Source: Novacetimonas hansenii JCM 7643
GTDB taxonomy: Bacteria > Pseudomonadota > Alphaproteobacteria > Acetobacterales > Acetobacteraceae
DNA: 51,828 nt
Direction of reading: 5' to 3'
Assembly: GCF_000964405.1 (NCBI RefSeq)
Contig: NZ_BANE01000057.1
Coordinates: forward strand, 1-51,828
Below, in pieces: positions 1-8,451 of the stretch. A program made the translations under genes and the position numbers. The first letter of the stretch is position 1. Every line of letters begins with the position of its first letter. Under the pieces are notes generated by a model. The model was not told the origin of the DNA. It did not search any database and was given only the letters and a program-made list of their open reading frames with translations.

Positions 1-155
1 CGTGGCCACCGCGACCGCCCCAGCCGCCGTTCTGGTTGCCGTTATTCTGGCCGCCACTATTCTGGTTCTCACCATTACCGTGACCACCACGACCGCCCCA
101 GCCGCCGTTCTGGTTGTCGCCATCCTGACCGCCACCATTCTGGTTTTCACTACCA
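1..155. repeat. 78-bp tandem repeat inside the Gly/Asn-rich gene
   Basis: Bases 1-78 and 79-155 are two similar copies of a 78-bp unit, and the array may continue beyond the window. Each copy encodes 26 residues. Because the period is a multiple of three, gain or loss of units would keep the reading frame. Confidence 0.75.
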
Positions 156-244
156 TGATGATGACCATGGCGCCCGTCCTCGGCATGGGCAACCATCGGT
201 AAAGAGGCACCAAGAGCCAATGCGAATAAAATCGAGCGTTTCAT
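2..244 (-). CDS. Secreted Gly/Asn-rich repeat protein (partial)
   Basis: Function is not recognised. Read on the minus strand, the gene starts with ATG at 244 behind a good AGGAGA ribosome binding site and runs off the window start, so the C-terminus is missing. The first 21 residues (MKRSILFALALGASLPMVAHA) form a Sec signal peptide ending in AHA. Next comes an acidic/His stretch (EDGRHGHHHG) and then Gly/Asn/Gln-rich repeats containing NQNGGWGGRGGHG, with a 26-residue period. The protein is probably exported and disordered, possibly metal-binding through its His residues. The opposite-strand reading frame is a by-product of the repeat. Confidence 0.6.
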   Translation of the reverse strand, partial: MKRSILFALALGASLPMVAHAEDGRHGHHHGSENQNGGGQDGDNQNGGWGGRGGHGNGENQNSGGQNNGNQNGGWGGRGGH

Positions 245-766
245 AATGTCTCCTATAATCTGACCATCAAGAGATTGTCCCGCATGCTTTCAAATGTAAG
301 CCCCAACAATGTTACAAATAGAATCAAGGAGAAGAAGAAGGATATGTCCTTCATATGGTGAACCACAATAATAATACAAAATGTAACATGTATTATATAT
401 GGATAAATCTCCCAGGATTTATAATATATTTATAAAATACATAAAATATATTTGATATTTATTGGTGTTAAATTATTATTAAAAGTAAATTTGGCATGGA
501 AACAGAAAAAGAGCCATTAGCGAACAATTTTTTCATGATTCAAAATATTCCCTATGAAATTGGAAATTTGCACAATTTATAATTAATGTTTCGAACGTAT
601 AATTATTCCTGTTATTTTATCATAAACAGGGATTATGAATGTGAACGATTTTTGATGGTTTTGTTTATCTGCCTGCATTCCGTATCTTGTCATCATCCAC
701 CACCTGCCTATGCTGGCAGGACATGCATGATCATGCGAATACAACCTGCAAGGGAGTTTCAGACAG
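245..766. other. AT-rich divergent intergenic region
   Basis: About 520 bases separate the secreted repeat protein (minus) from the peroxidase (plus). The region is strongly AT-rich between about 350 and 600 and must hold both promoters. A 67-codon open frame from 586 has no ribosome binding site and runs into the peroxidase start; I do not call it. No other structure stands out. Confidence 0.5.
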
Positions 767-1780
767 TTGGCAACACCTCAACCTATTGATACCAAACTGA
801 CCCAAGCGGCTGTATTTCTTGTTGTCCGCCTGAATGATGACATATCTGTCAACAATCAGGTGCGAGATCTGCTTGGGGATATTTCCTCCTTGGTACGTGG
901 TGTCGGTTTCCGGGTGCCTGACAGCAGGTTAAGCTGCATCACAGGTGTTGGGTCTGATGCCTGGGATCGCCTTTTCGGCCTACCCCGCCCAAGGGAACTG
1001 CACCCGTTTCAGGAAATCCGTGGCGTGCATCATGCGCCCGCCACCGTCGGGGACCTGCTATTCCATATCCGTGCAACACGCATGGACCTTTGCTTTGAAC
1101 TTGCGACAGCAATCGTCAGTAGGCTGGATGGTGCCGCAGGTGTTGTGGATGAAGTGCATGGTTTCAAATATTTCGATGAGCGTGACCTGCTTGGCTTTGT
1201 CGATGGAACGGAAAATCCTTCGGGGCAGGCAGCGCTTGAATCCACGCTGATTGGTGATGAGGACCCTGAATTCGCTGGTGGTAGTTATGTGATTGTCCAG
1301 AAATACCTGCATGATCTGAAAAAATGGGATGCCATTCCCACAGAGGTTCAGGAACATATCATCGGTCGTCGAAAGGTGTCGGATATCGAACTGCCCGATG
1401 CCGCCAAACCCAGCTATGCCCACAATGTCCTCACCAATATCGAGGAAAACGGGCAGCAGCTTCAGATCGTGCGTGACAACATGCCTTTTGGCGAAGTTGG
1501 CAAGGGAGAGTTTGGCACTTACTTCATCGGTTATGCGTGTTCGCCCGCACGGACAGAACAGATGCTGCAAAACATGTTCATCGGAAAACCACCGGGTAAT
1601 TATGACAGGTTGCTTGATGTCAGTACGGCGGTGACAGGAAGCCTGTTCTTCATCCCGACAGGCGATTTCCTCGACAATGCGCCAAATATCCCGGCAGACA
1701 ATATATCTGCCGCCTCTCCTGCCACTCCTCCCCTTACGGAGCCAAGGCCCGGCTCTCTTGGTATCGGATCATTAAAATAA
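767..1780 (+). CDS. dyp: DyP-type heme peroxidase, encapsulin cargo
   Basis: Dye-decolorizing peroxidase that uses hydrogen peroxide to oxidise phenolic or dye-like substrates. Seen: the DyP signature GFVDGTENP at residues 143-151, with Asp146 the likely catalytic acid; the likely proximal heme ligand His219 (SYAHN); and the distal Arg236 (IVRDNMPFG). The last ten residues, PGSLGIGSLK at 328-337, match the known encapsulin-targeting tail and follow a Pro/Ala-rich flexible linker. The shell gene begins 12 bases downstream. The only plausible start is TTG at 767: the frame is closed by TGA at 728 and no ATG lies between, while AGGGAG lies about 11 bases upstream. No signal peptide, so it should act inside the cytoplasmic nanocompartment. 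Confidence 0.93.
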   Translation: MATPQPIDTKLTQAAVFLVVRLNDDISVNNQVRDLLGDISSLVRGVGFRVPDSRLSCITGVGSDAWDRLFGLPRPRELHPFQEIRGVHHAPATVGDLLFHIRATRMDLCFELATAIVSRLDGAAGVVDEVHGFKYFDERDLLGFVDGTENPSGQAALESTLIGDEDPEFAGGSYVIVQKYLHDLKKWDAIPTEVQEHIIGRRKVSDIELPDAAKPSYAHNVLTNIEENGQQLQIVRDNMPFGEVGKGEFGTYFIGYACSPARTEQMLQNMFIGKPPGNYDRLLDVSTAVTGSLFFIPTGDFLDNAPNIPADNISAASPATPPLTEPRPGSLGIGSLK

Positions 1781-1792
1781 GGAATTCCTGAC

Positions 1793-2626
1793 ATGAATAA
1801 TCTTCATCGGCACCTTGCCCCCATCTCCAGCAGCGCATGGGCACAGATTGAGGAAGAGGCAGCCCGCACTATCCGGCGGCATCTGGCAGGACGTCGCATT
1901 GTTGATACGTCAGAGCCGAAAGGCGAGGCTTTCTCTGGCGTCGGGACGGGACGCACGCGTCAGATCACCTCCCCTGGCGAAGGTATAGAAGTCACGCAGC
2001 GTGAAGTCCTGCCACTGGTAGAATTGCGCGTCCCCTTTACCCTGTCACGCACTGAAATTGATGCCGTGGAGCGCGGCTCTCTTGATTCCGACTGGCAGCC
2101 GGTCAAGGACGCCGCACGCAAAATCGCGTTCGCTGAAGACCGCGCCATTTTCGATGGATATGCCGCCGCCGCAATGCAGGGAATCCGTCAAAGCACGTCC
2201 AATACCCATCTCAAGCTACCGGTATCCGCAAAGGATTATCCCCGTGTTATTGCCGATGCCCTTGGTGCATTACGTCTGGCTGGGGTAAATGGGCCTTATT
2301 CGATTGTCCTTGGCACAAAAGCCTATGAAGTCATCAGTAGCGGCGACGACGAGGGCTATCCTGTCCGCAAGCATATTGAAAGCCTGATTGATGGGAAGTT
2401 GATATGGGCCCCAGCTATCGAGGGTGCTTTTGTGGTCTCTACACGTGGCGGTGATCTGGCCCTTGATATCGGACAGGATTTTTCAATCGGTTATCTGGCG
2501 CATACGGCGCAGACAGTTGACCTCTACCTGCAGGAAAGCTTTGTGTTCCGTGCACTTACCAGTGAGGCAACTGTCGTCCTTGACCCCACCACCAATGAGA
2601 CAGACCTGGCAAAAGAACCTGCCTGA
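1793..2626 (+). CDS. enc: Family 1 encapsulin shell protein
   Basis: Capsid-like protein (HK97 fold) that self-assembles into a nanocompartment and loads cargo by its C-terminal tail. At 277 aa it is close to the family length (about 265). Recognisable blocks are the N-terminal helix (HRHLAPISSSAWAQI), the LPLVELRVPFTL strand, the NGPYSIVLGTKAY segment and the late VVSTRGGDLALDIGQDFSIG block. The start ATG has AAGGAA just upstream and lies 12 bases after the peroxidase stop, so shell and cargo are almost certainly cotranscribed. The C-terminus has about 12 polar residues beyond the usual end (TTNETDLAKEPA), which may project from the particle surface. Confidence 0.93.
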   Translation: MNNLHRHLAPISSSAWAQIEEEAARTIRRHLAGRRIVDTSEPKGEAFSGVGTGRTRQITSPGEGIEVTQREVLPLVELRVPFTLSRTEIDAVERGSLDSDWQPVKDAARKIAFAEDRAIFDGYAAAAMQGIRQSTSNTHLKLPVSAKDYPRVIADALGALRLAGVNGPYSIVLGTKAYEVISSGDDEGYPVRKHIESLIDGKLIWAPAIEGAFVVSTRGGDLALDIGQDFSIGYLAHTAQTVDLYLQESFVFRALTSEATVVLDPTTNETDLAKEPA

Positions 2627-2649
2627 TTTCTGCGGCAGCATGATATTAC

Positions 2650-2683
2650 GTCTGTCAGGCACAGGTTCGTAAACCTGACAGAC
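2650..2683 (+). promoter_or_regulatory. Intercistronic stem-loop after encapsulin
   Basis: Perfect 10-bp inverted repeat: GTCTGTCAGG at 2650-2659 and CCTGACAGAC at 2674-2683, with a 14-base loop. No T-run follows, so it is not a classical terminator. It may protect the 3' end of the peroxidase-encapsulin message or reduce read-through into the next gene. Confidence 0.6.
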
Positions 2684-2713
2684 AGGCCAGAACCATGGAT
2701 AAAGGACATAAAG

Positions 2714-3043
2714 ATGGACAATCCACTTCAAGATTCCCCGCAAAAGGAAGCCCGGATCCTCGCCAAGGCAAAGGAACTGTGGATTGCTGATGGCAAGCCC
2801 GGATGTGGGCCCGAAGCCTATAGGGAAAACGCCTCTGAACTGATCGGGATGGAAAATAACCCTGATGCAGGACAGATTCCGGTGGCCTCTTCCGTCCCGC
2901 TTGATGCCAATGGACAGCCGATAGAGCCAGCATGGATAGAAGAAAACCTGGGTAATCCCGGGGGAAGCATGAATGAACTTGATGATAAACAGGAAGTCCC
3001 ATTTGCGACGCGCAAAGAAGAGAAAGACGCCCTGAACAATTAA
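2714..3043 (+). CDS. DUF2934-domain protein downstream of encapsulin
   Basis: A 109-residue acidic, hydrophilic protein of unknown function. Residues 11-45 (ARILAKAKELWIADGKPGCG and following) resemble DUF2934, a short helical domain common in alphaproteobacteria. The rest is low-complexity and probably disordered. It starts with ATG behind AAAGGAC and lies 87 bases after the encapsulin stop, on the same strand and before a strong terminator, so it probably belongs to the same transcription unit. Whether it is a nanocompartment accessory is inference. There is no signal peptide or membrane segment. Confidence 0.7.
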   Translation: MDNPLQDSPQKEARILAKAKELWIADGKPGCGPEAYRENASELIGMENNPDAGQIPVASSVPLDANGQPIEPAWIEENLGNPGGSMNELDDKQEVPFATRKEEKDALNN

Positions 3044-3106
3044 TATTATTTCCCAAATGTGAGGGCATCGGGGAATTCCAGAAATTATAGAGCAATAAAA
3101 ATTCTG

Positions 3107-3135
3107 ACGCCGCCCTTTTAAAAGGCGGCGTTTTT
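3107..3135 (+). terminator. Rho-independent terminator of the encapsulin operon
   Basis: GC-rich arms ACGCCGCC and GGCGGCGT flank a CTTTTAAAAG core and are followed by TTTTT. This closes the dyp-enc-DUF2934 unit. Confidence 0.85.
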
Positions 3136-3285
3136 AGATTCATACAGTTCTAATTATAGAAGTGAGTGTTTGAAATTTTAACTCCGGCATTATGTCTGGT
3201 TTATTTTTAAAAATTCAAACTCCATGAATTTCAAAAGATACGTGAATATATCCATATATTATTGCAATATTATCAGGAATTATTT

Positions 3286-4241
3286 TTATTTTGCAAACGC
3301 ACGTTTCAGCGCGGAAAAATATGAATTTTTGAATATTTTACTCAATGGTGCTTCCGGAATAAAAACGTCAAACACATGATAGGCACCAGGAATGACACAA
3401 ACTTCCGTTGGGACACCTACTGCCATAAGGCGTTTTGCATATTCAAGATCTTCGTCAAGGAACAGGTCCAGAGATCCAACACCAATATACGCTGGTGGCA
3501 GGCCATGCAGATCTGCCGCACGGAATGCCGCAGCATATTCCGAAACACCGGCACTACCTGGTGCCTGACCCAGATAGGCATTCCAGGCATAATGGTTGGC
3601 AGAACGAGTCCAGATATATTTACCCAGTTCAGGGGATGACATGACAGTCGTACCCGTCCGGTCATCAAGCATCGGATAAATCAACAACTGAAAACACACA
3701 GGCACCTCAGCACGATCCCGTGCCATCAGGGCAAGGCATGCCGTCAGTCCCCCACCCGCGCTGTCTCCCCCGATCGCGATGCGAGCCCGATCAACCGACA
3801 GTTTGTCGGCATTTGCATGCGTCCATTTTAATACAGCATAACAGTCTTCTATGGCAGCAGGATACGGTGCTTCAGGGGCAAGGCGATAGTCCACGGAAAC
3901 AATGACAATACCCAGTTCATTTACAAGGTTCCGGCATCGCGCATCATCCACTCGGGCGTGCCGCTGACGATACCGCCACTGTGAATATAAACCAGCACAG
4001 GGATATTTTCGTCCCTTTCCCGTGGGGTATAGATAACCACGGGAACCTGTGGTGCCCCCACAGGTCCAGGCACAGTGCGCGTTTCAACATCTACATCCGT
4101 ATATGAAGGCACCTCAACCGTACGGATGGCGGCAATGAATGCCTCTCTTGTCTGCAAAAGGGTCTGGTCACACAGCCCGTCAAACGACGGCAGAACTTTC
4201 AGGGCAGCACGGAATTCAGGGGCGACGGGATTGTGGGGCAT
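3286..4241 (-). pseudogene. Frameshifted HSL-family alpha/beta hydrolase
   Basis: Carboxylesterase/lipase of the hormone-sensitive-lipase family, split over two frames. The N-terminal part (4241 down to about 3951) starts at ATG behind GGAGG and carries the oxyanion-hole motif as HSGG rather than HGGG. The C-terminal part (about 3950 down to 3286) continues with DDARCRNLVNELG, DYRLAPE, the nucleophile motif GDSAGGG, the Asp region (GSLDLFLDED) and the His motif GAYHVFD. Adding one base at 3950/3951 would restore a continuous protein of about 318 aa with all three catalytic residues. No homopolymer lies at the site, so a real mutation is as likely as a read error. The downstream frame could be translated alone only without its oxyanion loop, so activity is unlikely. 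Confidence 0.85.
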
Positions 4242-4449
4242 GGGGATTTTCCTCCGTTATCTATCGCTACGATAAAACGCACTTCCCACACCGACATCAT
4301 CACAAGCCACTGATTGAACAGAAGTTGTTTATGTATTTTTCCGCCATGCCAGCGACATACAGAAATAGCGGCTTCCACATTTCAGAAGCCGCTATTCATC
4401 AATTTCCCCGTATGGAAATGGGGTATACTACATGACGCAGTGCCCTACT

Positions 4450-5346
4450 TCAGGACTTTTGCGTGGATGCGGCATAAATCTGGTTGATAGCCGTTGAAAG
4501 AGCCGCATCGAACTGTGCGTCTGTCATGGTATAGCGCAATTCCTCAAGCAACGCGCGGGAGAAGCTTGCAATCATGCCATGGTTTTCCGCCAAACGCTGA
4601 CAGGCTTCATCGCGTGAGTATCCACCGGACAGGGCCACAACACGCTGCACACGGGGATGTTTCACCAGATCAAGGTAAAGGTCGGGTTTTTCCGGAATTG
4701 AAACCTTGATCATGACCTGATAATCGCCCGGCAGGGCATCAAGACCACGATGTAGTTCATTATGCAACAGTGTTTCGGCCCCAGCCTTATCCGGGCTCTT
4801 GATCAGGACTTCGGGCTCCAGAATGGGAACAAGCCCTCGTTCCGCGATTTGCTGCGCCAAGGCAAACTGTTGTTTCACAATCGCCTCCACCCCGCGGCGT
4901 TCGGCAAGGTGAATGACAGAACGGGCTTTGGTGCCGTATATGCCCTTCTTTGTTGCTTGCTCAAGGAGTGCGTCAAGATCCGGGATCGGCTTCATCAACT
5001 GCACGCCGCCGGCTTCGGCTTCCAGCCCCTTGTCCACCTTCAGAAATGGCACGACACCGCGGTCCTTCCACAAGAAGGCCGGAACCGGTGTATCCTTTAC
5101 CAACCCATTCATTGTCTGTTCAAAGAGAATGGCAGCAAGGATTTTTTTTCCCGTGAAAGACGGAGCCGTCACGACCCTGACCCGCATTTCATGCATGAGG
5201 GCAAACATTTGGGCGTCAGTGCTATAGGCGCTGTCGGCAATGCCATAATGGCGTAACGCACCCGGCGTGGAGCCGCCGCTCTGGTCCAGGGCCGCGATGA
5301 AACCCGCATTTTCAGACATGTTTTTACGCATCTGGGCGATTGACAT
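4450..5346 (-). CDS. fda: Class I fructose-bisphosphate aldolase
   Basis: Schiff-base aldolase cleaving fructose 1,6-bisphosphate to glyceraldehyde 3-phosphate and dihydroxyacetone phosphate in the cytoplasm. Its 298 aa match the bacterial single-domain class I family (about 296). Seen: the N-terminal block GFIAALDQSGGSTPGAL, a VPILEPEVL strand at 173-181 with its glutamates, and the probable Schiff-base Lys214 in MIKVSIPEKP. The start ATG follows AGGAGGT. No zinc-dependent (class II) motifs are present. It stands alone on the minus strand, with gaps of about 200 bases on each side. In an organism that makes dihydroxyacetone with SldBA it would serve triose recycling and gluconeogenesis. Confidence 0.92.
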   Translation of the reverse strand: MSIAQMRKNMSENAGFIAALDQSGGSTPGALRHYGIADSAYSTDAQMFALMHEMRVRVVTAPSFTGKKILAAILFEQTMNGLVKDTPVPAFLWKDRGVVPFLKVDKGLEAEAGGVQLMKPIPDLDALLEQATKKGIYGTKARSVIHLAERRGVEAIVKQQFALAQQIAERGLVPILEPEVLIKSPDKAGAETLLHNELHRGLDALPGDYQVMIKVSIPEKPDLYLDLVKHPRVQRVVALSGGYSRDEACQRLAENHGMIASFSRALLEELRYTMTDAQFDAALSTAINQIYAASTQKS

Positions 5347-5542
5347 AGCTATCTGTACCTCCTGTTTTCAATATTCATATACCATCGGGATGATATTTTG
5401 AATGTCATATATAATTGTCTTCCTGTCCGCATCTTTCAGTCCCAGAGATGCGATTACAACTTGGCCTCTTTCCCATATCCCCAAAATACCCTGTCCAGCA
5501 TAAACCACAGACGGGACCGCCTTTCCGGGTCGGTCCTGTCTT

Positions 5543-7288
5543 TCAAATCAGTCCATAGCGTTCCAATAAATCGCCAATTTCTGTTCCTGTGACCAGATGG
5601 CGTACCACACCCGATGCCGGGACTTTTCTGCCATCGCGCAATTCCGCTGCCGCCTGAAGCAGCATGCGCACATCATAAATGCTACTAAAAACTTCCGGTA
5701 CGGCGCGATCAATATCGAGGAGCGTATAAACCGCCTCCATCGCGGTACGAACAGAATATTCCGTGGTAAATACAGTATCACGTGGTGTTTCTGCAAACTG
5801 TCCCAAAAAGGCAAGGTTGACACTGCCTTGCGGCACCACCTGCGGTCGATCCCCACTGGAACGCGGCATAAACTGCGCCGTAATGAATGGCATCATGCAT
5901 GGACGTGTCAGGGCGCCTGTTGCCGCCATGTCATCAATCTCTTCATCCGGCACGCCCATGTGAAACAGCCATTCGCGGGTAATCTCCTCCCCCGTGCATT
6001 CCTGCATCGGCTTCTTTACGTAATTCCCAGGTACATCGCTGAACAGGCCATAAAGCCACGCAACCATCTGCCCTTCTGGCTGGCCTTTGAAATGTGGCTG
6101 GCGGCTGACGACCCAGCTCATAAGCCATGCGGAATCTGCGATGGTAACTGGCCCCCCTGTCACGGTGCGACCGGAAAAAGGGTCACGACCCGTGATTTTG
6201 TACACAAGGGCAGGAATACGCGCATCCAGCGTCGTAACGGTTGCGGACTCCCACCGGGATTTCATGGTATCTCCACAAAATACGTCTGGCCGACCAAATG
6301 CCGGATCCTGTTGCGCGATATTACGCCATAGCTGCCATGTCCCGCCTTGTGCAATGGTCACATCCACCGGTGCAGGCGTATGATGATCACCCCAGCGGGA
6401 ATTTTCCACCATCGACCCATTGGTAACGAAAACAAGGTCTCCACCACCAAGATCGGTGCCCCCTGCCTGCCCTTTCTCCAGCCATTCGATACGGGTTGCG
6501 GCCTTCGCTTCCCCCGATATCTCAACCTGCACATTGGTTACACACACATCGTGTCGGAATACAACACCCTGTCCAGCAAGCCACGTAGCAAGCGGTCGAC
6601 TGAGGGACTCCTGCTGATTGAAACGGGTAAATTTCAGCGTATGCAGATCCTTGAGGCCAAGGATCTGATGGACAAAACGCCCAAGATAACGCTTCATTTC
6701 TATTGCGCTATGCCATGTTTCGAATGCGAACATGGAACGCCAGAATAACCAGAAGTTCGATTGCATGAACTCTTCTGACAGAACATCTTCAATTGTTCTA
6801 TCCGCCAGCTTTTCTTCATCCGTCAGGATCAGTGAGATAATTTCCCGTCGCGCCCCACCTGTCAGTTTCAGGCTGCCCCGATCAGGCAGGGGCCGGCCAC
6901 GCCCACACATGGCCCGTATTGGGCTACTGCTTGGGTCCGTCCGATTCAAACGATGGAATTCATCCAATACGGACGCCCCGGCAACCTCCAGAGAAGGAAT
7001 GGACCGGTACAGATCCCACAGGCACTGAAACTGTTCCTCCATTTCCCGACCGCCGCGAATAAGCCAACCGGTCTGTGCATTGCCTGCACCATCAAGCGCA
7101 CCGCCATCAGCATCTGAAGATTCCAATATGGTGATACGTGACGGGGGCATCTGCGCATCACGAACCAGAAAGGCTGCTGCTGCCATCCCCCCAAGGCCAC
7201 TACCCACAATCCATGCGGAACGTGTCTCGATCCCGGCAGGTTTTTCCGGCCTTACAAAGGCTTCATAATTGCTGTGGGCGTATCTCAT
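5543..7288 (-). CDS. ohyA: Oleate hydratase (MCRA family)
   Basis: FAD-dependent hydratase that adds water to the cis-9 double bond of unsaturated fatty acids (oleate to 10-hydroxystearate); the flavin is needed although the reaction is not a net redox one. At 581 aa it has the family length. Seen: the dinucleotide-binding GSGLGG at residues 29-34, an acidic strand end (ILESSDADGGAL), and the diagnostic RGGREME at 78-84 that holds the catalytic glutamate. There is no signal peptide; the family is cytoplasmic or membrane-associated. The start is ATG at 7288 behind AGAGG. Neighbours give no pathway clue, and a role in detoxifying free unsaturated fatty acids is the usual proposal. Confidence 0.93.
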   Translation of the reverse strand: MRYAHSNYEAFVRPEKPAGIETRSAWIVGSGLGGMAAAAFLVRDAQMPPSRITILESSDADGGALDGAGNAQTGWLIRGGREMEEQFQCLWDLYRSIPSLEVAGASVLDEFHRLNRTDPSSSPIRAMCGRGRPLPDRGSLKLTGGARREIISLILTDEEKLADRTIEDVLSEEFMQSNFWLFWRSMFAFETWHSAIEMKRYLGRFVHQILGLKDLHTLKFTRFNQQESLSRPLATWLAGQGVVFRHDVCVTNVQVEISGEAKAATRIEWLEKGQAGGTDLGGGDLVFVTNGSMVENSRWGDHHTPAPVDVTIAQGGTWQLWRNIAQQDPAFGRPDVFCGDTMKSRWESATVTTLDARIPALVYKITGRDPFSGRTVTGGPVTIADSAWLMSWVVSRQPHFKGQPEGQMVAWLYGLFSDVPGNYVKKPMQECTGEEITREWLFHMGVPDEEIDDMAATGALTRPCMMPFITAQFMPRSSGDRPQVVPQGSVNLAFLGQFAETPRDTVFTTEYSVRTAMEAVYTLLDIDRAVPEVFSSIYDVRMLLQAAAELRDGRKVPASGVVRHLVTGTEIGDLLERYGLI

Positions 7289-7509
7289 GGGATATTATGC
7301 CTCTGTTGGGGCCATTGCATGGCCCATCCATTTCAAACCCTTTATAGCCATAGCGTGCTTCTTTAGCTTCGCCTGTCGTTGATATAAATCAATTGCGCAG
7401 GGTCAAACGATGCATATCATATGTTTTAATAATACAGGGATCACAAAAATTCCCTGTGCAATTTACTTTATTTATAATAATATTTTATATGTGAATATTT
7501 ATAAAATCA

Positions 7510-7680
7510 TTAATTACTATTCTTTTTATGAGACATTGACATCTTATCCAGACATGTTGGGCAAAAGCATCCCGATGGCGCATCTATGGGTACAGGCAGG
7601 ACAGGCAGACGTTCCATGCACCAGCATGCTCCATTTGGTTGACAGGAAAATTCGGCCCCACAGGTTTCACATTTTGCCAT
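7510..7680 (-). CDS. Cysteine-rich CWC-family small protein
   Basis: A 56-residue protein with eight cysteines in a zinc-ribbon-like layout: CETC near the start, a CWC motif in the middle (NGACWCME) and a final C-x-C-x2-C (GCFCPTCLD). It matches the small CWC family (Pfam Cysteine-rich CWC), which probably binds a metal; the function is unknown. The chosen ATG at 7680 follows GAAGAGA; an in-frame ATG ten codons upstream has no clear ribosome binding site. The gene lies upstream of and on the same strand as oleate hydratase, separated by about 220 bases. Confidence 0.75.
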   Translation of the reverse strand: MAKCETCGAEFSCQPNGACWCMERLPVLPVPIDAPSGCFCPTCLDKMSMSHKKNSN

Positions 7681-7839
7681 GATAATTCTCTTCGCCTGAC
7701 TGATCCGCATATGTGTTATATGACACTATAGAAATATCAGATAACGGATACCCACTTGCCATAGTACCTAACCGAAAATAAGTTTAGCGATTTGAACCGG
7801 TTATGATTCATGGGGTTGCGAGAACCTGATGAGATCAAG

Positions 7840-8350
7840 ATGACCTGGACTGAAATCACCCGAGCGCAGTATCAAAGGGACGACCTAAACTATGCAAGCG
7901 ACCTGCGCGATGCGCAGTGGGCACTGATTGCGCCGCTGATGTCCAGGAAGAAACGACCGGGCAGACCACGACTTACGGATTTTGCGCCGGGTCATGGAGG
8001 AGGCGATCCTCTATATCGTCGCGGCCGTAGTGCATCCTGCCGACATACAGGCTTGCGACGGCGTTCCGCTCCTAGCGGCCTAAATCAGGTCTTTGTTGCC
8101 CTGGTTTCGCCATCTGATCAGTGACAGGGGATAGAAATTGCGTGGTGCGCTGGTTGAACCCGGTCGATGGATGATCGAGGGCGTCAAACGCAGCGATCAG
8201 GCCGAAGGCTTCGCCGTCCTGCCCAAACGCTGGATCGTGGCGCGAACTTTACATGGCTCATGACGTTGTCGTCGCCTCACGAAGGATGTCGAGGCAACAA
8301 TATCGTTATCCCACGTCTGGTTGATGGTCGTTCATTCATATAAATTATGA
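7840..8350 (+). pseudogene. IS5-family transposase remnant with internal deletion
   Basis: Decayed DDE transposase of the IS5/IS1031 type common in acetic acid bacteria. The N-terminal end is readable from ATG at 7840 (DLRDAQWALIAPLM, RPGRPRLTDF). After a frame change, R-VMEEAILYIVAAV follows. At about 8028 this joins directly to VHPADIQACDG, which belongs near the end of the catalytic domain, so the middle of the gene is deleted. The rest (IRSLLPWFRHLISDRG, GVKRSDQAEGF, VLPKRWIVART, RLTKDVEATISL) carries several stops and small frame changes and ends at TGA 8348-8350. No terminal inverted repeats could be recognised. It cannot transpose by itself. Confidence 0.85.
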
Positions 8351-8451
8351 AATTTTAAAATCGTATTTATGCCAATAATAATACGATACATCCCATCATT
8401 CATGGAATGATAATTTTCAAATATTACTGAAAACACTCTGTAAATTATACA

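Noticed and set aside
586-789. 67-codon open frame before the peroxidase
   Set aside because: No ribosome binding site and overlaps the peroxidase start, which is better supported.
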